From Chamaecrista fasciculata (lineage: Eukaryota; Streptophyta; Magnoliopsida; Fabales; Fabaceae): DNA of 64,000 bases. Made by a program: the position numbers and the translations under genes. Shown one piece after another: positions 33,091-56,296 of this stretch. The DNA lies in assembly GCA_003254925.1 (NCBI GenBank), contig QANZ01018611.1, positions 90,945 to 154,944 of the forward strand, written 5' to 3'. The notes beneath the pieces were generated by a model that made no database searches, was not told where the DNA came from, and saw only the letters and a list, made by a program, of their open reading frames with translations. Every line of letters starts with the position of its first letter. Position 1 is the stretch's first letter.

Positions 33091-33614
33091 AAGCGTGAAT
33101 TTTGTTTAAGAAAGTTATATCATATTTATATTGAAATATGCTAGATTAATATAATTATGTATATGATTGCTTTTATTCTTCTTATTACCATCATTGACCA
33201 CATTATTATTAAGTTAACTGTGATCTAAAAGGAATCAATCAAGAAACCTAGGTTTGGTGACAAGAACATGATCGTGATATTTTAAGAATATGTATGATAA
33301 TATTTTCTTCTATCTTGCATTTGATTTATTTGAAAAAATCTCAAAAAGTCCATAGACATTATCACTATTGGTATTACATATCTAATAAATGCCGGATTTC
33401 GTGGATTTTTTATTTTTTTGTCTGAGGAGAGAAACAGGATCATGGCTCAACAAACGAATCCAATACAACAATTCAGCTTTGATGAATGTTTGCTTCCATC
33501 AACTATGAACATAAAAGTGGTGTATGATTTCATATGGCGTGAAGAAAGTTATCTCACATAAAGGCCCGACTGAGCTCTATTTCTAAAATTTCATGGTTTT
33601 AGGGACTGTTTTGA

Positions 33615-33932
33615 ATGAATTCAAATTTCATGGGAAAAAAATTTGATTTTCACTCTCAAATCATGCGCCGTAACCGCTTTTCTTCCCCCCACATTTTCAT
33701 AATTTACAAATCAGTCCTACATATCCAAAAAGCCCCAAAACAGTCGCATTTCACGTCAATTTTTTCATCTCCCTCGCATTCTTCCTTCCTCCTCGTCTCC
33801 CCTCGCCTAGCCACCGCCACAGACCCATCCCTCCGCCGTTCCACCGCCGTCCTGAAGCTACGGCGACGACCAGACGCCGCCGCCGAGTCCCAACAACCGC
33901 GAGCCGCCTCCCATTTTGTTCTTCTCCCTTGG
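33615..33932 (+). other. GC-rich exon-like segment with strong splice donor, possible leader exon
   Basis: The segment is clearly richer in C and G than its surroundings, especially 33770-33910, with many CCG triplets. It ends in GG|GTGAGT, a good plant 5' splice site (intron from 33933). An open frame runs through 33615-34064 but continues past the donor and shows no domain. A polypyrimidine tract and TTTATAG acceptor at about 37105-37124, just before the PPR start, would pair with it as a 5'-UTR intron of about 3.2 kb. Alternatively it is part of a large gypsy-type LTR, since such LTRs can look similar. Confidence 0.35.
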
Positions 33933-36900
33933 GTGAGTTTCCTTCATTTCCTCCCCTTCGTTTTTCCTTTGTTTTGCAATAAATATCGGTTTTTTCCTCT
34001 TGTTTTCTGCTTCGTAGGAGTGATTTGTGGCGTGTTTATCACTTTAGAATCATGCCGTGGTTGATTGAAAGTTGAAACCCATACCCCCATTGTTCATGAA
34101 CTAGGAAAGTGAGGACACACCTTAATTTGGGGATTTTGCCTAATCTTTTATGTTTCTTGTATTCAGTGATTTTAATAAGACTAATTGATGGCATAAATGG
34201 GTGTTTATCATTGGATTGAAGCTTGGTTCCAGTTTCATGAATTTAGGTCAAAACTTTAATTGGCATTTTTTTATCAAATCTCTTTGTTTTCTTAAAATTA
34301 TTGGATTGGATGAGTTCAATGAATGATTATATTAAGTTCTAATACATTTGTTTGAATTTAGAATGAGTATTTTGAAACTTGGTCGTGTATGAAACTTTAA
34401 AGTTGCAATTTGGACCCTACGGGTGATATTGATGATGGATTCCTTTGGGATTATAGAGCTACTGTGAGTCATAATCTTGGATTTGGCATGTGTAAGTCAA
34501 AAGGTGAATTCTTATACTGATGATGAAAAGCTGTCCAAGTAATGAATGGTATGTGCTATTGATCTAGAGTTTGAATTGTAAGCTCGCAAGTGAATTACCG
34601 AAGCCTCTGTGTCTAGTTCTTAGGTTAAGTTGTTAGGTATCCTAGGTGAGTGTGAATATGGGTAGGATAAGTTCTTTGGTTGAGGCTTTGTGACTAGGAG
34701 TTAGGATGTTAGCCTTGTGAAAGTTGGACTTTCAGGTCATTGGTTTTTGATGCTTGAATTGTGTTAATTGAATCTTTGTTGTGAATTTGCTTATAGATTC
34801 ACCTATATTGATCATTGGTCGGAAGCTAAAAGATGTAATTATCTATCCTCTAGATCGTAGTGGCTTTCTTATCCTAGTCCCGCTTGAGAGTTTGACTTAT
34901 GATATTACTTGTTAAGCAAATTGACCATTTTGCTAATGTTAATTTGAAACTTCTAGACTTCAAGTATGCTTGTACTTGACCCTAAACTTCTTGAATGTAC
35001 TATCTTGATGGACTTTGTTATACTCTGGCTGCATATTTACTTGCTCACTCGAGATGTATTCAATTTTTAGTCAAATGTGTTGATGTTCTGGGTTGACTGA
35101 ATTTGACTGTCATTGTGTTCGTGTTTGTGTATGAACTCTTGAGATGGAATGAGATAGATATTGGAATGGCCCTCATGCATGAGTGGTGATAAATATGAGA
35201 AACCCTTGGGGACGGGTGGATATGGAAATGAATGTGGACTTGAGAAACCCCTTTGAGATGGCTATACGTAACGCCCAAGTGGGAAAGGAAATGGATATGG
35301 AAATGAGAAATCCCTAGGAACGGCGATACGTAACGGCCAGCCGAGTTGTGATTTTTAATGTACTTATTGTGTTGAAAGTTGAAACTTGTGAAACAGTAAT
35401 TAGTTATTGGGGTGACTAGACAGATCCAGTGTTCTATATATGCATAATATGCTTACTGGTTATGTGCACAAATTCAGACTTAATTGCTAGAGATTTGATT
35501 TGTATTTTGAGCTGTTTTAAGCACTTAAAAAGAATGCGTCAAAGCATGCCACTGAACCCTGATTGAAATTGCTGGGCATTTAAACATGTTTTATGTCACT
35601 ATTTTCATGCCTTAAAACCTGACTTTCCTTGTTGAACTTACATTTGTTTTAGCTCTGTTTTAAGCTTGAAATCTCATTTTGGTGTGAAATTTTTTTAGTT
35701 TTTGATTAGTGGTCCATTTTTTTGCTAAAGTGTAGCATTTTCATGGGTTTAATTTCTTCTTGGAAGGGCTCACCCAATTGATACAATCCTTATCCATATT
35801 TGAACTCTTAAAGGATCATTTTCATGGTCATGAAGTATTGTGTCCAGGTGTTTAAATTATGTTCTTTGTGGTTGGGTTGTGTGTCACAATTTTGGATTTA
35901 TTTTGGCGTTCAAAAAAGTCAATTTCCCCATATTTGAAATTTTGTTTTGGAAGTATAATTGGTGCAGCTCTTTTATTGTCATTTTGGGTCTTGAAGTGTT
36001 ATCATCATATGACTTAAGTGCTCTCTTGGTGGCTGATTTGTTTTGCTTCACTTTCTGGAACTTTTGATGTTTTAAAATACCCCTCTCAAGTGATTTTAAA
36101 CTTAGTTTTGTGGCTAGTGTGCTTGCTGTACATTGATCTGCTCATGTTCGAGCTTTGAGATTTCAATTAGAAGTCTTGTTTCAAACTGGTTTCTTCTAAC
36201 TGAATTGCAAAGTTAGGTAACTAGAGACAATGAGGTTTCCTACATCTTCTCCACTCACCAACTTCGAAACCCATGTATGATTAAGAACTAGTGTGCAATT
36301 TTTTTTTTTGAAAAAACTTTAGAATTTGTTTAAACTATTTTAGTGTGGCTCCTCTCAAAATGAATTTTTAAAATGCATGCAAAAATTTGGTGGCTTGCTA
36401 CTTGGTATCTTTATTCTGCAATCACAATACAATGGAAGAAAGCTGTTTTCTTATTCCATAATATTTGTAGCTCTTACACTAGATCTGTTGTCTTCCATAT
36501 ATTACCTGTTTTGCTGGTTTCTATATATTTGTCTATTCTTTTTTCATTGGACTAAAATCTTATTTTGGTTTCTTTTTCTAAACAAAAATTGGTCTTTATT
36601 ATGTCTTTTTTTAATTTGATTTCTCATATATTTATCTGTTATTAATTTTAGTTTCTTTGTCTTTTTTTTTTTTTTTTATAAACATATAGCCTATGATTTG
36701 TCATCATTAACTGCTGGTAAGGTAGCGTTGTTGTTTTTTGTATTAGTTGCCCAAAAGATAGTATAAAGTAGTGTCTTTTTTCATTGCAAAAAAAAAAAAA
36801 AATAAAGTAAAAAAATTTCTTATGTAGCTGATAATGGTAGTAGGCCAGTACGCCATTAATTAAGAGTAACATTTCATTAGCTAACTAGAACATTTGATGA

Positions 36901-37124
36901 GGACCAAAGTGAGAGAAAGCTAATTTGTGAGGACCAAAATGGGATTTAATTTTTTTTTTCTTTGATATCTTAGAGCTTGCGAATGTTGTCAAGAAGACTT
37001 AGTTTAGGATGGTGTTGTTATTATACATTTCATAAGTTTTAGTTTTCTCTTTTCTATGATCTTGATAGAGTGAGAACACATTGTAAAGATCCTAGACCTA
37101 TTTATGCTTTTCTCTTATTTATAG
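33933..37124 (+). other. Putative 5'-UTR intron or unannotated repeat, no gene seen
   Basis: No coding domain is found. Near 35170-35340 are repeated phrases 'gagaaacccttggggacgg', 'gagaaacccctttgagatgg' and 'gagaaatccctaggaacgg', each followed by 'acgtaacg'. These resemble sequence I associate with gypsy LTRs. T-rich, intron-like DNA follows at 35600-37120. A TTATTTATAG acceptor closes it at 37124. Confidence 0.3.
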
Positions 37125-37187
37125 TTGTTCACTAGGTGAGGACAAGAAATATAGTTGGAGTAACAGAAGCCAAGGAAATAAGTATTG

Positions 37188-38888
37188 ATGAAAAGGTCAA
37201 TGTCTCGTTCCTATGAAACTCTCGTTCTCATCCAAAAGATGGTGAAACTCCCTCCAGATAAGGCACTCTTCTTCTTCAATTTCACAACCCATCAAGGCAT
37301 TCATCACACCTACCAGTCTATATCGTTCATCTTACACCGTCTCCTTGCCTCAAGCATGCTACCGGAAGCCCAGTCTTTGCTTGTGCTGATTATATCTGGC
37401 CGAGTCTCTAGTAAGTTCTCTGCATCTTCACTTATCAATCAGCTAACTCAAACTGATTTCTTTTCAGCACCAACCTATAACCTTCTTTGTGAAGCACTTG
37501 TTAATGCCCATGTCCATTCTCAATTACCTGATCAAGCCCTTTATTGCTTCAAACAGATGATTGACAAGGGTATTTTTCCAAGATCAAGCACATTCAATAA
37601 TCTCTTGAACTTACTTGTTAGATCTAATTGTTTTGGAAAAGCATGGGGGATTTTCAATGAAATGAAGAGTCAGTCTTTGCTAGATATGTACAGTTTTGGG
37701 ATTATGATCAGAGGTTGTTGTGACGCTGATGACATGATTAAAGCTTTTCAAGTTTTTGCTCAGATGGAGGAGATGTCAGTATCTCCAAATGTTGTCATAT
37801 ATACTACACTGATTAACGGCTACTGCAAAAGTGGCGATATTCAAATGGCGAAGAAGTTGTTTTGCAAGATGGAGGAGTTGGATTTTGTAGCCAATCAGCA
37901 TACTTACACTGTGTTAATCAATGGATTTTTCAAGCAAGGTCTAAAGAAGGAAGGATTTCAAATGTACGAAATTATGAAGCGAAATGGAGTTATACCTAAT
38001 GTTTACACCTACAATTCTGTGATGAATGAACACTGTAATGATGGCAACATGGATGAAGCTTTTAAAGTGTACAACGAAATGCGTCAGAAAGGCGTAGCAT
38101 ATGGTGTTGTGACATACAACATATTGATTCGTGGGTTGTGCCGAGCAAAGAAACTCCGGCAAGCTTCGAAGTTTCTCGATCATGTAAACAGAGCCGGTCT
38201 AAGTCCTAATATAATCACATACAACACCCTCATAAAAGGCTTTTGTGATGCTGGAAAGACGGATTCCGCAGTTCAACTATTCAACAACTTGAAGTCAAAT
38301 GGACCATCTCCATCACAAGTGACATACAATACATTGATTGCAGGACACACTAGAAGTGGGAATTTACAAGAGGCTCTTGACTTGGTGAGGGAAATGGAGC
38401 AGAGAAACATTTCTCCTTCAAAAGTGACATACACAATCCTCCTCGACGCCTTTGTACGGCTGAACGAGATGGAGAAAGCATTTGAGATGCATTCTTTGAT
38501 GGAAAAGTCTGGTTTGGCTTCAGATGTTCAAACTTACAGTGTCCTAATACATGGGTTGTGTATGAAAGGCCATATGAATGAAGCATCAAAGCTCTTCAGA
38601 TCAATGGGTGACAAGAACTTGGAACCAAACAGTGTCCTATATGATACCATGATTCATGGTTACTGCAAAGAAGAAAGCTCTTATAGAGCCCTTAGGCTGC
38701 TTGAAGAGATGAAGGAGAGAGGAATGGTACCAAATGTGGCTAGCTATGGCTTGACCATTAAAGTTCTTTGTAAGGATGGAAAGTGGAAGGAGGCTGAGTT
38801 GCTTCTTAGACAGATGGTAAAGTTGGGTTTAGAGCCCTCAGTTTCTTTGTCCAATTTGATTTGCCAAGCCAAAACTGAGAATAGATGA
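37188..38888 (+). CDS. ABO8: P-class pentatricopeptide repeat protein, ABO8/At4g11690-like
   Basis: A single-exon gene of 566 residues. From about residue 90 it is an array of 35-residue PPR motifs, for example 'YTTLINGYCKSGDIQMAKKL', 'YTVLINGFFKQG', 'YNILIRGLCRAKKL', 'YSVLIHGLCMKGHMNEASKL' and 'YDTMIHGYCKEESSYRALRL'. There is no DYW or E tail, so it is P-class. Order and wording match Arabidopsis At4g11690 (ABO8, 566 residues) along the whole length, including 'MYSFGIMIRGCC' and 'YCKEESSYRAL'. ABO8 is known as a mitochondrial factor needed for splicing of a nad4 intron, with effects on complex I, ROS and ABA response. The N-terminus is basic and rich in Ser, as for an organelle presequence. 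I chose ATG at 37188; the codon before it is TTG. Orthology is inferred from recalled similarity and should be tested by a tree. Confidence 0.85.
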   Translation: MKRSMSRSYETLVLIQKMVKLPPDKALFFFNFTTHQGIHHTYQSISFILHRLLASSMLPEAQSLLVLIISGRVSSKFSASSLINQLTQTDFFSAPTYNLLCEALVNAHVHSQLPDQALYCFKQMIDKGIFPRSSTFNNLLNLLVRSNCFGKAWGIFNEMKSQSLLDMYSFGIMIRGCCDADDMIKAFQVFAQMEEMSVSPNVVIYTTLINGYCKSGDIQMAKKLFCKMEELDFVANQHTYTVLINGFFKQGLKKEGFQMYEIMKRNGVIPNVYTYNSVMNEHCNDGNMDEAFKVYNEMRQKGVAYGVVTYNILIRGLCRAKKLRQASKFLDHVNRAGLSPNIITYNTLIKGFCDAGKTDSAVQLFNNLKSNGPSPSQVTYNTLIAGHTRSGNLQEALDLVREMEQRNISPSKVTYTILLDAFVRLNEMEKAFEMHSLMEKSGLASDVQTYSVLIHGLCMKGHMNEASKLFRSMGDKNLEPNSVLYDTMIHGYCKEESSYRALRLLEEMKERGMVPNVASYGLTIKVLCKDGKWKEAELLLRQMVKLGLEPSVSLSNLICQAKTENR

Positions 38889-39533
38889 TTTGAAGGGTAT
38901 TATTTTAGAGATTTTTTTATATTAAAAAACTTTAATGAGAATTTTCTTTTAAAGAAAGGTCAGATTTGATATTTTGATGTGATATATATCTATATATATA
39001 TATATATTTGTCTAATGACATTATTTTGCTAGTACCAAAAATTTATAAAAAATAGATATCGTATAAAAAATATCAAATTTGACCAAGGGGAAAAAATTTA
39101 CCTTAGATTTTTCAAGTAAAAACCAATATTTAAAGTGTCATTTAAGGTAGATGAAAGTATTATTTTGATTTTTAAATTTTACATCGATTTTCAATTTTGT
39201 CCCTAATATTCAATTACTATCATTTTTGTCTTATTTTATCATTTGATAAATTTCTTTCAATAAAGTAATTACAAATCAATTTACCAAAAAAGAGTAATTA
39301 CTAATTACATTGTGTTTTTAAATCTAACTTAAAATTTGACTTTTTTTTTTCCTTTTTTATTAATTTTACATTACATGTCATGAGTCACGTAAAATTTATA
39401 TTAATATTTAATTAAAGTAAAGTAAATAATAAAATAGATCAAAATTTAAAATTTTGAAAACAAAATTAAGAGTAAAAGATAGTTGATATCGCTGACTCCT
39501 TAAGGCCTTGATAGTAGATATCAATTATCAATA
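38889..39533. other. PPR 3' flank and intergenic DNA
   Basis: The 3'-UTR probably ends within the first 150-200 bases (AT-rich, 'ttaaaaaactttaatgag'). Inverted-repeat fragments of the 'tttgtccctaatatt' kind follow (39190-39480). No gene is seen. Confidence 0.4.
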
Positions 39534-39712
39534 TCTTATATTATATAGCTTCACCCCTTTCTGGTCGTCCACATTTTAAAATTATAGTACAAAATTAATA
39601 ATAAGAGGAAAATTATTATTTGATCCCTTCTTTTTTACTGAGTTAACGATTTAGTCCCTCATTTATTTTACATACATATTTGAGTTCCCGTTAAGGCACG
39701 CAAAGCCTCTAG
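39534..39712 (+). mobile_element. Miniature Helitron, 179 bp
   Basis: It starts A|TCTTATATTATATAGCTTC and ends GCCTCTAG|T. The 3' part (ttcccgttaaggcacgc) is a degraded version of the hairpin seen at 4640-4665. Length and content match copy 1 at 4636-4814, in inverted orientation. Confidence 0.65.
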
Positions 39713-40222
39713 TTAGTATATATATATATATATCAATTAGCATCATGTGCATCCTACGACTCTACTTGAAATCGAACCTGAAAATAAATAGAATATATTT
39801 ATGCCTCCTGCAACACTAAGGTTTTTATGCAAAAAGATATAGAAATTTGATGTTTTCTCTAAAAAATTTAGTGCGCCCTGTTTTAAAGTATTTCATAGTT
39901 CAAAATGTTGAAGATCATTTTCATTACATGTAACAACATCTTTCTTTTGTATTTGTGCAGTTAATGCATTTGCATAAATGCTTCACTCAGAAGTGTTCAA
40001 GAACTCAAATGGTCTTTTATTTTACCTTCACTTCAATTTTTACAGTATCTTCCCTTCTTTATTAGACTTCTACTATATATATACATATGTATGTTTGTAT
40101 GGGCTAACATATTTCAAGGGAAACAGAACTATTGCTTGTTCATATCTTCAAAACACACAACCCCATCATCACCTTTCTGATTTTGCTTTGTTGTTTACAT
40201 TCTCTGTTGTATTGTATGCTCA
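39713..40222. other. Intergenic DNA between PPR and P450 genes
   Basis: No gene is seen. TA microsatellites lie at about 39718. A short open frame (39978-40247) runs into the MITE at 40223 and has no domain. Confidence 0.35.
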
Positions 40223-40597
40223 AATCATATATAGGCAAAAACCTTAATTTCGTCCTCAAGTTTTAACCAACTGTCAATTTCGTCCGCAATCTTCTTTTGT
40301 TATCAATTTTGTCCTCAATGTTTTACATTTTGGTCAATTTTATCTTTTAACTAACTTTTTACAATAAATTAACGACTGACTGTATCCTGTTTTTCAATCT
40401 GAATTAAGATTTTTCTATCAATTTTACATTACGTATCATTAGTCACAAATTCTATCATTAATATTTGGCTAAAGTAAGAGCAAATGATAAAATTGACCAA
40501 AATGTAAAACATTGGGGACAAAATTGTCAATAAAAAAGATTGTGAACGAAATTGACAATTAATATAAAATTTGGGAACAAAATCAGTACTTTTGCCT
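40223..40597. mobile_element. MITE (TTTCGTCC family) just downstream of the P450 stop codon
   Basis: The left end 'ggcaaaaaccttaatttcgt' pairs with the right end 'aaatcagtacttttgcc'. Inner pairs are 'caatttcgtc'/'gacgaaattg'-type and 'cattttggtcaattttat'/'ataaaattgaccaaaatg'. The P450 stop codon (40621-40619 on the minus strand) is only about 20 bp away, so the P450 3'-UTR probably runs into it. Confidence 0.6.
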
Positions 40598-40618
40598 CGT
40601 ATATTTTGTGAGGTAGTT

Positions 40619-51441
<10,823 letters not shown>

Positions 51442-51593
51442 TTCTGTTCACTTCTTCCCTTTTTCACTTGCAAATGATCAAAAGCAACCTTTTTGTTTGC
51501 CTCTTTCTTGAAATTGTTCTGTTTAAAGCATTTGTAGTATATGCTACATACAATTTAGAGTCTGTGTTCAGAACCAGACACTTGTATTGCAGT

Positions 51594-51602
51594 CTATATA
51601 GG
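51594..51602 (-). promoter_or_regulatory. Probable TATA box of the P450 gene
   Basis: On the minus strand CCTATATAG lies about 153 bp upstream of the ATG at 51441, a usual distance in plants with a leader of about 120 bp. A GTAAAC-type inverted element follows further upstream (51650-51856). Confidence 0.45.
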
Positions 51603-51649
51603 TCCCAGGGTGTATGGGAAATGTTTTAAAAAGATAATAATCGAAATAG

Positions 51650-51856
51650 AGTAAATTAGGTATTTCAATATCTCGGTCCCTAAAAGATTGAAATACACAG
51701 TTTAATCTTAAAAAATTCAAATGATATACTCTTTAATCTTTGAAAGAATTAAACAATGTACTCTTTATGAAAAGGAATAACGGGTATCGTTTTTATTTTA
51801 TAAAGACTAAATTATATATTTCAATTTTTTGGGGACTGAAAAGTTAATTTACTTTT
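51650..51856. mobile_element. GTAAAC-family MITE in the P450 promoter region
   Basis: The ends are 'gagtaaattaggtatttcaa' and 'aaaagttaatttactttt', with 'cggtccctaaaagattgaaat' and 'atttcaattttttggggactg' pairing inside. It sits about 50 bp upstream of the probable TATA box. Confidence 0.5.
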
Positions 51857-52365
51857 AAAAAAAATCATATTTAAGAGATTTTTTTTTCAATTTTAAAAGT
51901 GTAATAATGATTTTTTTTTTAACCATGATTTCTTCTAGTCCGTCTGTTTTAATAATTCAGAATACTTCGGATAAAGACTAATTACATCCAAGTTGAGTAA
52001 GATCACAAAGGGAGCAAATATCTCTTATTAAATCTCTAACCAGTGTCTTATGAGTACTAATTTGAAGGATACTTAATTTTTAATGATATTGAAAGTATTT
52101 TTTTTTGTAAAATTAATGCATTGACTGAATTGGATTTAAATTGAAAATATTATTATTTTAAAAATTAAAAAAATAAGAAAATTTTATTTTGGAAGTGTTG
52201 ATGATGTGTTGCTTTTCTGGGGAGATAGTGATGTGTGACTTTAGACAGAAAAAGAGCCGGCAAATTATGAGAAAACCAATAACAAGAGCCTATTAAACTA
52301 TGTCTAAGCACAATAAATTATCCTTAATCTCTTTCCTAACGACTTTAGAATTTCGAATTAATTAC

Positions 52366-54075
52366 TTTTTTAACAAATTACCAAAGTAAATGACAAAAGC
52401 TTAGATGGGTATTTATATAATACAAAAATGAATGCTTTTCATAAGTTAGGATTTGTTGGAAAGGATTAGAAGAAAGGCCAAAAATGATTCTTCTAAATTT
52501 AATATTCTCTAACACTAAAACTAAACGTGTAAGCATTCAAGCATTTTGATGATGTAATTCCAAAACTTATTCTTCTGCTACAACTTTGGAGGCATCGTTT
52601 TTCTTGTTGTTGATGGTGTCAAATATATTAATTTAATTCATATAATTTTTTATTTTATTTTTGATATTTCATGTTATTGTCTATATATGAAATAAATTGT
52701 AGTTTTGATGGTTCGATTAAAACATGGCTCTCATAGTCGTTAACGTCAACATATATTATAGGTTAAAGTGTAAATTTGGTCATATATATTTTGTTTGTTT
52801 TTTAATTTGGTCTTGTGTTTCTTTTTGTTGCATTTTTTCATCATATATCTTTGCAAAAGGCCACAATTTGGTCCCATATCATTTTTTGTCTTACATCTTT
52901 TGGTAAAGTTAGAGAATTGGTCTCATATCTTTGTAAAAAGGTTTCATAATTAGTTTCATCTAACTCAAAGATATGAGATCAATTCTTCACTAGACCTAAA
53001 GATATGAAATCAAATCTACAACAAAAAAAATTTAAGATCAAATTGAGACCTGACCCAAAGATATGGAACCAAAAGTGTAACAAAAAAATATACAGGACCA
53101 AATTAGGAACTAAACAAAAGATATAGAATCAAATTTGCATTTTAGCATATATTATATATATAGGTGCCGTCCTGGGCTACATTTTTATTTATCAGAAGGG
53201 TTACAACTTTTATTATTCTATATGAAATGTAAATTATCTTCTTACTTATAGTACTTCTTTTTTCAATTAAGAAAAGGAAATAATCCCTGTTGGCTGAAAA
53301 ATAAATAAATAAGTACTATAAGATCCCAGGCCAACGACTTGAAAAGTAATATTTTATTTTTTTATCTGTGTGATTGAAAGTCGAACGTACATAAAATTTG
53401 GACAAAATTATAATAGATGGTTTTAAAAGGAAAAAAAGGTTAAATTAGTACATCACAATTAGTCTCATAATTTAAAAAATTAAATTAAATTTTCTTATAA
53501 ATGATATCTTGTAATAAATATTCTCTTAGAGGGTTTGTTATTGTTTAAATTAGAGAAAAGCTTATAATTTAATCTTTGAATTTATATTGAATTATCGAAT
53601 ATCAATTCTTGAATAATCAAATTGTAAGACTTCATCTCTAAATTATTGCAATAACAAAAAAAGTTTGATTCTTTGACGACCAAATTAAGGGATTAGAAAA
53701 CACAAATTTAATAAAAATTAAAATATCATAAAATACTAATTCAGAGATCAAATTCTAGTGATTTAATATAATTTAAATTTAGTCTCTGCATAATTACCCA
53801 AAAAAATTAATTACTCTTCCAAATTATATGTCTCTTTCTTTTATTTTGGAATATTTACATTTTATTCAATTAAATCAAAAGATGTGCTACATTCAACTGT
53901 TTCGGGTTAACTATAATTTCATTTATTTTGAGTTTTGACAAAAAATACTTTCATATTTAATTACAACATAAAAATTAACGAGTATTTATTTACTCCTTGC
54001 TGATGTTGCTGGGGTTTGTACCCCGAGAAGATTTTAAGCTTTTGTTTCTTTTGCTTTTGTTCTTGTTTTGTTGGG
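52366..54075. repeat. Segment B' of the tandem duplication (distal copy), P450 upstream region
   Basis: Copy of 47991-49700. It marks the end of the duplicated unit; after 54075 the sequence is unique to this side. Confidence 0.9.
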
Positions 54076-54491
54076 CTTAGGCCCTTTGATTTTACCCAAA
54101 AAAAAAAATTGCTTCTTTCTTCAATTTAGAATATGTTGATCGGATGGTTTTAAATTTAAAATAAATATTTTTCAAACAAAAGTTTAATATATACATGTAG
54201 GGCCAAACTGCTCTTTTGGTCCCTTACATTTGGCCTCAATGACTTAATGTGGTTATATATCTCGTTTCAAATTTGAATTTGACGAGTCTGAAGCTACGTA
54301 TTCTTTTAATAAATCATTTTTCTGTTCCATTAGGATCATAAGTAAACAAAGTCAAATTAGACTCTGAAAGAAGGTTACTTATTTCATATTCAAACGAGCA
54401 AAGTTGGTCATAACTTTCTCATTTAAGTTCAGATGTAACAAGTTAGGAGTTATGAGTTACTATTGATTCATGGAAGGTTTGTGTTTAATTT
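54076..54491. other. Intergenic DNA, no gene seen
   Basis: Contains a broken GGTCC-type element (about 54200-54470) with 'ttggtcataactttctcattt'. No coding domain. Confidence 0.35.
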
Positions 54492-55004
54492 TGGTCAAAT
54501 ACTCATTTTGGTCCATAATTTTTGCCTCAAAGTTCATTTTGGTTCATTATTTGTTAAAAACTTCAAATTGGTCCATTATCTATACAACTTAGTTCAAAAT
54601 GATCATATCATTAAGTTCTGTCTCTATTCTCTATTTTTTATGACGTGGCACTTGACCTAGCTTCTCTCTCATACATGTTCCTTTCCATCTCTTATGTGGC
54701 AATTTTTGATGACATAGTTTTATTTCCCGACAATAACAAAGAAAAGAGCAATATATTTAATTATAAATGAATTTTGTAGATCCACGATCTCTAAAATAAT
54801 GTCTATATCATTCAAAAATGTCATACATTAGAGAGAAAGAGACATGTCTATGAGAGAGAGACACTAGATCAAGTACCACATTGTTAAAAACTAAATAAAA
54901 AAGACGAAACAGCTTATGAGAGGACCATTTTGAACCAAAGTTAGATAGATAATGGACCAAAACCTTGTGGCAAAAATAATGGACCAAAATGACCATTGGA
55001 CCTT
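54492..55004. mobile_element. GGTCC-type inverted-repeat element
   Basis: The left arm 'ggtcaaatactcattttggtc', 'cataatttttgcctcaa' pairs with the right arm 'ttgtggcaaaaataatggacc', 'aaaatgaccattggacc'. Inner arms are 'cattatctatacaactt' and 'aagttagatagataatg'. Confidence 0.55.
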
Positions 55005-56296
55005 TATTTTTAAAGTAGGGAGAAAGGTTCAAAATTTTAGAATACCTTGAATAGTAAATTTGGTTTGGTGTTAATTTTTAACTTGTCTCACCGTAGCATT
55101 TCTCTGGATTCTTTAAAATTGCAATTAGAAAGATAATGTTTCTTTAACAATGAGTAAATTGAAAAAAGGAATTGAAAATACCGATATCTTAGATGTTCTG
55201 ATTTAAAATCAAGAGTTTTACTTTATTACATTTTTCAGAAATTAGAAGAATTTGAAAGTGAAAATGTTACTGGAAAAACTGGCTTAGGACCTGAACTTTT
55301 GTTTATTGAGGCCACATCTAAATAATGTGGGTTTTGAATTCAAAAACCCATTAATTACATCAGGTTTTGTAGTCGTTAAACATGATTTAACGGCGAATGT
55401 TGTGAACAATAACTAAATTATTGTATATATATATATTTATCTAATGAATATTCAAGTATTCAATAAAATGTATCTACTAATATTTTAATTGTCAAATATT
55501 TAAACTTCAGTTTTGATTCTTGTATTTGAAATGATTTTATATTTTTTCAGTTCCTAAATCTGTATTTGACATTAAATTATTGGCAATTGCAATAATTCAA
55601 AACCTGAGTTATATATTTTGATTATTCAAAAATCAATTAGTTGACTCAGTACAAATTCAATAACTAAATAATAAGTTTTCAATTGAAAGACTTTTTCAAA
55701 ACATCAATTTCATTCCCAACAATATCGAATTCGAGATATATAATAAAGGGCCATGAACCTGGATTTTATGCAATGCAAATGCATAGCAATTTAGAGAGAG
55801 GAAAGAAGAGTTAGAGAGAAGTGTCAACGAAACTCACATTTCTCTCTCTATCTCTTCCTATCTCTCTTTAAAGTGCAGTACATTTGCACCGCAGATAATC
55901 CACTTAGACCCTCATAAGATTATTCTGATTTATCTTAAGATTTGAAATCAAACCAAAAGATGCATGGTAGTTTCTTACTAATACTTGAGAGAAGAAACTT
56001 CTGTTAGAGTAAGTAAAAATACAAGTTTGATCATGCTAATTATTCAAGAGCGGCTTATTCAATAAATACCTTAACATCTATCATGCACTCGTTCCTTACT
56101 CTAACAACAATAAGTTAAAACTTAAAACTTTAAAACCTAAAACGGTAGAACATAACAGAGATAACAATAAAGGACTAAAATTAAAATCATCTCCACAAGC
56201 CTCACCAGTTATACATATATATATTATGTACATGATGATGTTACTTGTGATGAATATTCCCTATTGCCATCACTTCTTCTTATTAGTTATATCAAG
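55005..56296. other. bZIP 3' flank with a small MITE
   Basis: No gene is seen. At about 55757-55905 is a relative of the MITE at 15771: 'tgcaatgcaaatgcatagca' pairs loosely with 'tgcagtacatttgcaccgca' around GA/TC arms. The bZIP 3'-UTR probably covers about 56100-56296. Confidence 0.4.

Noticed and set aside
33615..34064. 149-residue open frame in GC-rich DNA
   Set aside because: It passes across a strong splice donor, has no recognisable domain, and its second half is T-rich intron-like sequence. It is better treated as a possible leader exon.
37941..38589. Antisense open frames inside the PPR gene
   Set aside because: They are shadows of a long real coding sequence; no motif supports them.
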